A stretch of DNA of 64,000 nt from Streptomyces sp. f51 (GTDB taxonomy: Bacteria > Actinomycetota > Actinomycetes > Streptomycetales > Streptomycetaceae), in contig NZ_CP149798.1 in assembly GCF_037940415.1 (NCBI RefSeq), forward strand, positions 3,282,501 through 3,346,500, written 5' to 3'. The position numbers were made by a program, and so were the translations under genes. This document shows, one piece after another, positions 60,143 through 64,000 of the stretch. The number at the start of each line of letters is the position of its first letter. The stretch's first letter is position 1. The notes beneath the pieces are model-generated. The model ran no database searches and was not told where the DNA came from. It saw only the letters and a program-made list of their open reading frames with translations.

Positions 60143-63082
60143 TCAGGCGGTCCGCTCCGGCTCGGCGGCCCCTTGGGCGGCGCGGGCACCGGGCGGCCCG
60201 TCCTCCAGCCGGTCGAGCCGCGCGCGGATCTTCTCGGCGTCCGGATGGTCGAACTCCACGAAGATCGCCAGGGCCTGCCGCCAGCTGTCGCGCGCGGCCT
60301 CCGGTTCGTCGGCGTCCAGTTGGGCGTCCCCGAGGTTGCCCAGGGTGTGGCCCTCTCCCCAGCGGTTGCCGATGTCCCGGTGGGTGCCGAGCGCCTGGCG
60401 GTAGTGGGCCACCGCGGCTTCGTGGTGCCCCAGCCGGCGGTGGACGGTGCCGAGGATGTCCAGGGCGATGCCCTCGACCCACCGGTTGCCGTTGACCCGC
60501 AGGACGGCCAGCGCCTGTTCCAGGATCGTGGCGGCCTCGTCGAACCGGCCGAGCCGCTGGTAGGCGTCGCCCAGGTTGCTGAGCGCGATCCCCTCGCCCC
60601 AGGCACCGCCGACGACCCGGTCGAAGTCCAGCCCCCGCCGGATGTACTCGACGGCCTCGTCGAGCTGTCCGGACTGGAGATAGGCGTCGCCCAGGTTGGC
60701 CACGGCCGACTCCGTGCCGTCGTCGTCCCCGAGCGCCTCGTAGGCGGCCATCGCCCGGTGCAGGTGCTCGATCGTCTCGTCGAACCGGCCCGAGCTGCGC
60801 AGGGCGGCCGCCATGTCCGCGAGCCCCTGGGCCTCGCCCTCACGGTCCTGGGCGGCGCGGGCGGCGGCCAGACCGACCCCGGCCGTGTCGAGCCAGTCGT
60901 GCATGTGGCTGCGGAGGTAGAAGAACCCCCACAGGACCGCGGGCAGCCGCCAGGCGATACCGGGCTGCCCGGAGGCGGCGGCCTGGTGCACCGCGCTGAC
61001 CAGGTTGCCCCGTTCCGTCTCGCACCAGTCGAGGGCCTCGTCGTGCGTAGTGAACGCGCGCGGCCGGCACAGCGGGGGCGGCGGATCGAGGGGGATCCGA
61101 CGCCGTCTGGGGGTGATGTGCGGGTAGGCGGCGTCGGCGCTGTGCAGGTACCAGGAGAGCAGCCGCTCCACCGCCAGGTCCCGCTCCCGCTCCGTCTCCT
61201 CGGCCCGGACCCGTTCGGCGGCGTACACGCGCAGCAGGTCGTGCAGGGTGTAACGGCCGGGGAAGTGCTCGATGAGCAGATGGGCCCGCGTCAGCTCGAC
61301 GAGCAGGCCACGGGCCTCCCGGGACGGGAGCCCGGCGAGGGCGGCCGCGGCGGGCGCGGAGATGTCGTGCCCGGAATGCAGGCTCAGCAGGTGGAACAGG
61401 CGCGCGGCCGGGGCGGACAGCGCCTTGTACGACCAGGAGAAGACGGCCCGTACGTCGGTGGTCAGGTCGTCGCCCCCGGCGAAGGCGTCGAGGCTGCCGT
61501 GGCTCTCGCGGAGTTCGTCGACGATGGCGCTCAGCGGGAAGCCGGGGTGGGCGGCGGCGTGGGCGGCGACGATGGACAGCGCCAGCGGCAGCCGGGCGCA
61601 CCGCTCGACGATCTCGTCCACCGCCCGCGGTTCCGCGGCCGGCCGGTCGGCGCCGAGGCGGCGTGCCAGGAGGTCGTACGCCTCGGCGGGCGTCAGCTGG
61701 TCGAGCGTCAGCGGGTACGCCCCTTCCGCGGCGACCAGTCCGGTGAGCTGGTTGCGGCTGGTGACGATGACCAGGCAGCCGGGAGAGCCGGGCAGCAGCG
61801 GGCGGACCTGCTCGGTGTCGCGGGCGTTGTCCAGCAGGACGAGCACCCGCCGTCTGGCGAGCATGCTGCGGTAGAGCGCGGCCTGGGCGTCGAGACTGGC
61901 GGGAATGCGCATCGGGGGGACGCCGAGCGCGTCGAGGAAGGTCCGGATGGCGTCCTCGGGCGTCACCACCACCCCGGTCGGATCGAAGCCGCGCAGGTTG
62001 ACGTAGAGCTGTCCGTCGGGGAAGCGGTCGGTCATCTCATGGGCCCAGTGCACGGCCAGGGTGGTCTTGCCGATGCCGGCCATGCCGCCGATCGCCCCGA
62101 TCACCACGGCGGCGGGCGCCTTGCCCGTCCGCGGCAACAGGGCCCGTACGCGGTCGAGTTCCGCCTCCCGGCCGACGAACGTCGGCAAGTCGGCGGGCAG
62201 TTGGGCCGGAGTGGCCGTGTGGGCGACGACGGGCGGGGCCTGGGGCACGGCCGGCTCGGGTTCGGGCGCCCGCGGCTGTCCCGCGCCCGGGGAGGGATCG
62301 GCGGCCAGGGAGGCGTCGGCGGCCAGGATGCGGTCGTGCAGGTCCCTCAGCCGCGCGCCGGGCTCGATGCCCAGCTCGGCGACCAGGGTGCCGCGCGTGG
62401 AGCGGTAGGCGGCCAGCGCCTCGGCCTGCCGCCCGGACCGGTACAGCGCCAGCATGAGCAGCCGGCACAGCCCCTCCCGCAGCGGGTGCTTCGCGGTCAG
62501 CGAGGCGAGTTCGGCGATCACCTCGCCGTGGCGTCCGAGCTCGACGTCGACGTCCATCCGCAACTCCAGCGCGTTCAGCCGCTGTTCGTCCAGCCGGGCA
62601 CCCTCGGACTCGGCGAGCGGTCCGGGGACTCCCGCGAGCGCGGCCCCCTGCCAGCCGCCGAGCGCCGCGTGCAGCAGCTCCGCCGCCGCGGCCGGGTCAC
62701 CGGCGGAGCGCAGTCTCCTGGCGTCGGCCACCCGCTGCTCGAACACCCCGAGATCCAGGGCGCCTTCGGGGATGCGGAGCAGATATCCGTCACCGACCGA
62801 GACGACCACGCTGGGGCCGTCGGCCGCGTCCCGTTCCGGTTCCAGCCCCTTGCGCAGGCGTGACACGTACGTCCGTACGACCGACACGGCGGCCGTCGGC
62901 GGTCCCTCGCCCCAGACCGCGTCGAGGAGTTCGCCGAGCATGACCGGGCGGCCCCGGCGGAGCAGCAGCGCCGCCAGCACGGCCCGCTGCTGCGGGGAGC
63001 CGACGTCCACCTCCCGCTCGCCACGCCATGCCCGGACCGGCCCCAGTACCGCGAAGCGCACGGATTCCTCATAGGCGTTCAC
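60143..63082 (-). CDS. AfsR-like regulator B: OmpR wHTH, BTAD, NB-ARC, TPR
   Basis: A 979-residue paralogue of regulator A with the same order: winged helix (DVGSPQQRAVLAALLLRRGR), BTAD (LGRHGEVIAELASLTAKHPL), Pro-rich linker, NB-ARC with P-loop GGMAGIGKTTLAVHWAHE near residue 336 and LLDNARDTEQVRPLLPGSPG, then TPRs with a strong 40-residue period (GDAYLQSGQLDEAVEYIRRG, GDAYQRLGRFDEAATILEQA). GTG 63082 lies seven bases after TAGAGT on its strand, so it may be leaderless like regulator A. It lies between the satellite genes and the second ISGDG-domain gene and probably senses a ligand to control the locus. Confidence 0.92.
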   Translation of the reverse strand: MNAYEESVRFAVLGPVRAWRGEREVDVGSPQQRAVLAALLLRRGRPVMLGELLDAVWGEGPPTAAVSVVRTYVSRLRKGLEPERDAADGPSVVVSVGDGYLLRIPEGALDLGVFEQRVADARRLRSAGDPAAAAELLHAALGGWQGAALAGVPGPLAESEGARLDEQRLNALELRMDVDVELGRHGEVIAELASLTAKHPLREGLCRLLMLALYRSGRQAEALAAYRSTRGTLVAELGIEPGARLRDLHDRILAADASLAADPSPGAGQPRAPEPEPAVPQAPPVVAHTATPAQLPADLPTFVGREAELDRVRALLPRTGKAPAAVVIGAIGGMAGIGKTTLAVHWAHEMTDRFPDGQLYVNLRGFDPTGVVVTPEDAIRTFLDALGVPPMRIPASLDAQAALYRSMLARRRVLVLLDNARDTEQVRPLLPGSPGCLVIVTSRNQLTGLVAAEGAYPLTLDQLTPAEAYDLLARRLGADRPAAEPRAVDEIVERCARLPLALSIVAAHAAAHPGFPLSAIVDELRESHGSLDAFAGGDDLTTDVRAVFSWSYKALSAPAARLFHLLSLHSGHDISAPAAAALAGLPSREARGLLVELTRAHLLIEHFPGRYTLHDLLRVYAAERVRAEETERERDLAVERLLSWYLHSADAAYPHITPRRRRIPLDPPPPLCRPRAFTTHDEALDWCETERGNLVSAVHQAAASGQPGIAWRLPAVLWGFFYLRSHMHDWLDTAGVGLAAARAAQDREGEAQGLADMAAALRSSGRFDETIEHLHRAMAAYEALGDDDGTESAVANLGDAYLQSGQLDEAVEYIRRGLDFDRVVGGAWGEGIALSNLGDAYQRLGRFDEAATILEQALAVLRVNGNRWVEGIALDILGTVHRRLGHHEAAVAHYRQALGTHRDIGNRWGEGHTLGNLGDAQLDADEPEAARDSWRQALAIFVEFDHPDAEKIRARLDRLEDGPPGARAAQGAAEPERTA

Positions 63083-63180
63083 TCTCCGCACTCTACTGAA
63101 CACCCCATTCCACAAAGGGATGTTGGGTGTGTGCGAGGGGCCACACATCCCTTCCGGTTCCGTCTCGCTCTGTCCCGGAT

Positions 63181-63209
63181 TTGAACCGTTCGCGGGCGGC
63201 TCCCGTTGC
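63181..63209 (+). promoter_or_regulatory. Shared promoter motif, copy 10
   Basis: TTGAACC (63181-63187), 16 bases, CGTTGC (63204-63209), about 69 bp before the 63278 start. Confidence 0.75.
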
Positions 63210-63277
63210 GCTACGAGGACCCGAGACGACGGGCCCGGCAGGCGCGACGCGGCCGGACACGTCAGGAAGGAAGCGCC

Positions 63278-64000
63278 ATGAGCCGGGGCGAACGGACACC
63301 CGGAGAGACCGGCGGGGACGAACCCGCCGTGCCCGACGAGCCGGCCCCCGCCGCCGGCTTCGCGGTGGTCATCTCCGGCGACGGCACGGCGGCCATCGAC
63401 GGCGAGCCCGTACCGTCTGCGGACGGGGTGACGGTCGACGCCGCGATCCTCGACGCGCTGCACGGGTACGCACGCGACCGCGGCACCACCGTGACCGCCA
63501 CGATCTCCGACCCCGCCGCGGGGTACGTGGCGTTCGTGGAGGTGGCCCCGGACGGTTCGAGCACGCTCGTGGACCAGCGGGAACAGCCGAGCGCCCCGCC
63601 GGCCGTTGCCGACGCGCAGGAGCCACCGGAGCGGCCGGAGCGGCCCGGGCCGCCGACGGCTCCCGGGGCGGGGGTCGAGTCCGACGCCCACGCGGCCGGG
63701 GCCCGGGCCGACGCCGGGCGGGACGACCACGTACACGGCGAGACCGAGACCGAGGCCGACGCCGGTCCGGACGGCCAGGTGTACGGCGAGGACGAGGACG
63801 GGCCGGATGCCCCCGTGTACGGCGAGGACGAGGACGGGTATCCGACCGAGGACGAATACCCGGCCGGGGCCGAAGTCGACGACGAGGACGACGACTTCGA
63901 CATGGAGGCGTACACGCTGGAGCAGCAGCGCCTGCGCGAGTCCGTACCTCCTCCCCCGCCGCCCGCCGCGACCCCGGCCCCGGCCCCGGAGTCCCGCCCC
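63278..64000 (+). CDS. ISGDG-domain protein, 3' end outside window
   Basis: The frame opens at ATG 63278 (AGGAAGGAAGC upstream) and is still open at the right edge after 241 codons. Residues about 27-97 repeat the novel domain of the 40854 protein: FAVVISGDGTAAIDG against FDVYISGDGLAEIDG, ILDALHGYARDRGTTVTATI against VLDRLEGHARERGAAVVATV, and EVAPDGSSTLVD against EVRPDGSSRVLD. The following linker is acidic, with a repeated VYGEDEDG, then DEDDDFDMEAYTLEQQRLRE and a Pro run. It is driven by promoter motif copy 10. By analogy, a second secretion-like locus may follow. Confidence 0.8.
   Translation, partial: MSRGERTPGETGGDEPAVPDEPAPAAGFAVVISGDGTAAIDGEPVPSADGVTVDAAILDALHGYARDRGTTVTATISDPAAGYVAFVEVAPDGSSTLVDQREQPSAPPAVADAQEPPERPERPGPPTAPGAGVESDAHAAGARADAGRDDHVHGETETEADAGPDGQVYGEDEDGPDAPVYGEDEDGYPTEDEYPAGAEVDDEDDDFDMEAYTLEQQRLRESVPPPPPPAATPAPAPESRP

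Noticed and set aside
60140..62863. 907-codon open frame on the plus strand after promoter copy 9
   Set aside because: It is the antisense of regulator B, whose domain motifs and TPR periodicity are unmistakable on the minus strand. Long antisense frames are common at this GC content. Only the upstream promoter and ribosome site are kept as a finding.
36871..64000. Integrative conjugative element or prophage
   Set aside because: No integrase, excisionase, relaxase, replication gene, phage structural gene, tRNA or direct-repeat att site could be found. Edges outside the window cannot be excluded.
41960..64000. Contractile injection system (eCIS), expected from memory near the SoxR-regulated reductase in S. 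coelicolor
   Set aside because: No sheath, tube, baseplate or AAA+ eCIS gene is recognisable here; the secretion genes are of type IV character.

Overview
The window is 64 kb of very GC-rich, densely coding chromosome from a Streptomyces. The evidence is the codon bias, frequent GTG starts, and the order groEL2 / cold-shock gene / threonine-synthase-like gene / gpgS-otsA-otsB / nagK-nagA / cdgB / terD / SoxR-type oxidoreductase, which I recall (unchecked) from the S. coelicolor SCO43xx-SCO426x region. I saw no rRNA, tRNA, insertion sequence, integrase or CRISPR array.

Left part (1-36 kb), conserved core. It opens with a cut GlxA/AraC regulator, an HD phosphohydrolase, an MFS exporter and a DinB-GNAT fusion. 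A MurNAc salvage operon follows (RpiR regulator, MurQ etherase, PTS EIIBC). Next come an Scr1/DUF397 pair, an Old Yellow Enzyme, groEL2 under two tandem CIRCE operators and a cold-shock gene. A SAM-I riboswitch then controls a threonine-synthase-like enzyme translationally coupled to a MoaD/CysO-like sulfur carrier, a probable homocysteine-forming pair. The osmolyte genes gpgS, otsA and otsB come next, then nagK-nagA behind a DasR (dre) site, a PfkB kinase, a CBM membrane protein and the GAF-PAS-GGDEF cyclase cdgB with a Crp-type palindrome upstream. The block ends with flavin reductase, arfB, terD, an M1 lipoprotein peptidase, a pentapeptide protein, a SoxR-box quinone reductase, an MFS pump, a DAO oxidase and a rhomboid-like protein.

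Right part (36.9-64 kb), accessory. Two large AfsR-like regulators (BTAD, NB-ARC, TPR) bracket an apparently undescribed type IV secretion-like locus. An ECF sigma factor, a protein with a novel N-terminal domain and a VirB1-like transglycosylase are read leftwards. Rightwards runs a tightly coupled operon: degenerate P-loop protein, two two-TM pilin-sized proteins, VirB8-like, VirB6/TrbL-like, PrgI/VirB3 plus VirB4 N-terminal-like, VirB4-like ATPase and a VirD4/TraG-like coupling protein. There is no relaxase, replication gene or integrase. Downstream lie a DUF418/DUF3592 pair, an NlpC/P60 hydrolase, a DUF4913 protein and four unrecognised, mostly low-complexity proteins that are candidate substrates.

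Ten copies of one promoter-like motif, (T)TGAACY-N16/17-CGTTGY, precede nearly every transcription unit of this right part, on both strands of each divergent intergenic region. The likely reading is an ECF sigma factor regulon containing the secretion locus and its satellites. The gene running off the right edge (63278 onward) has the same N-terminal domain as the protein at 40854-41948, so a second copy of the locus may begin just outside the window.
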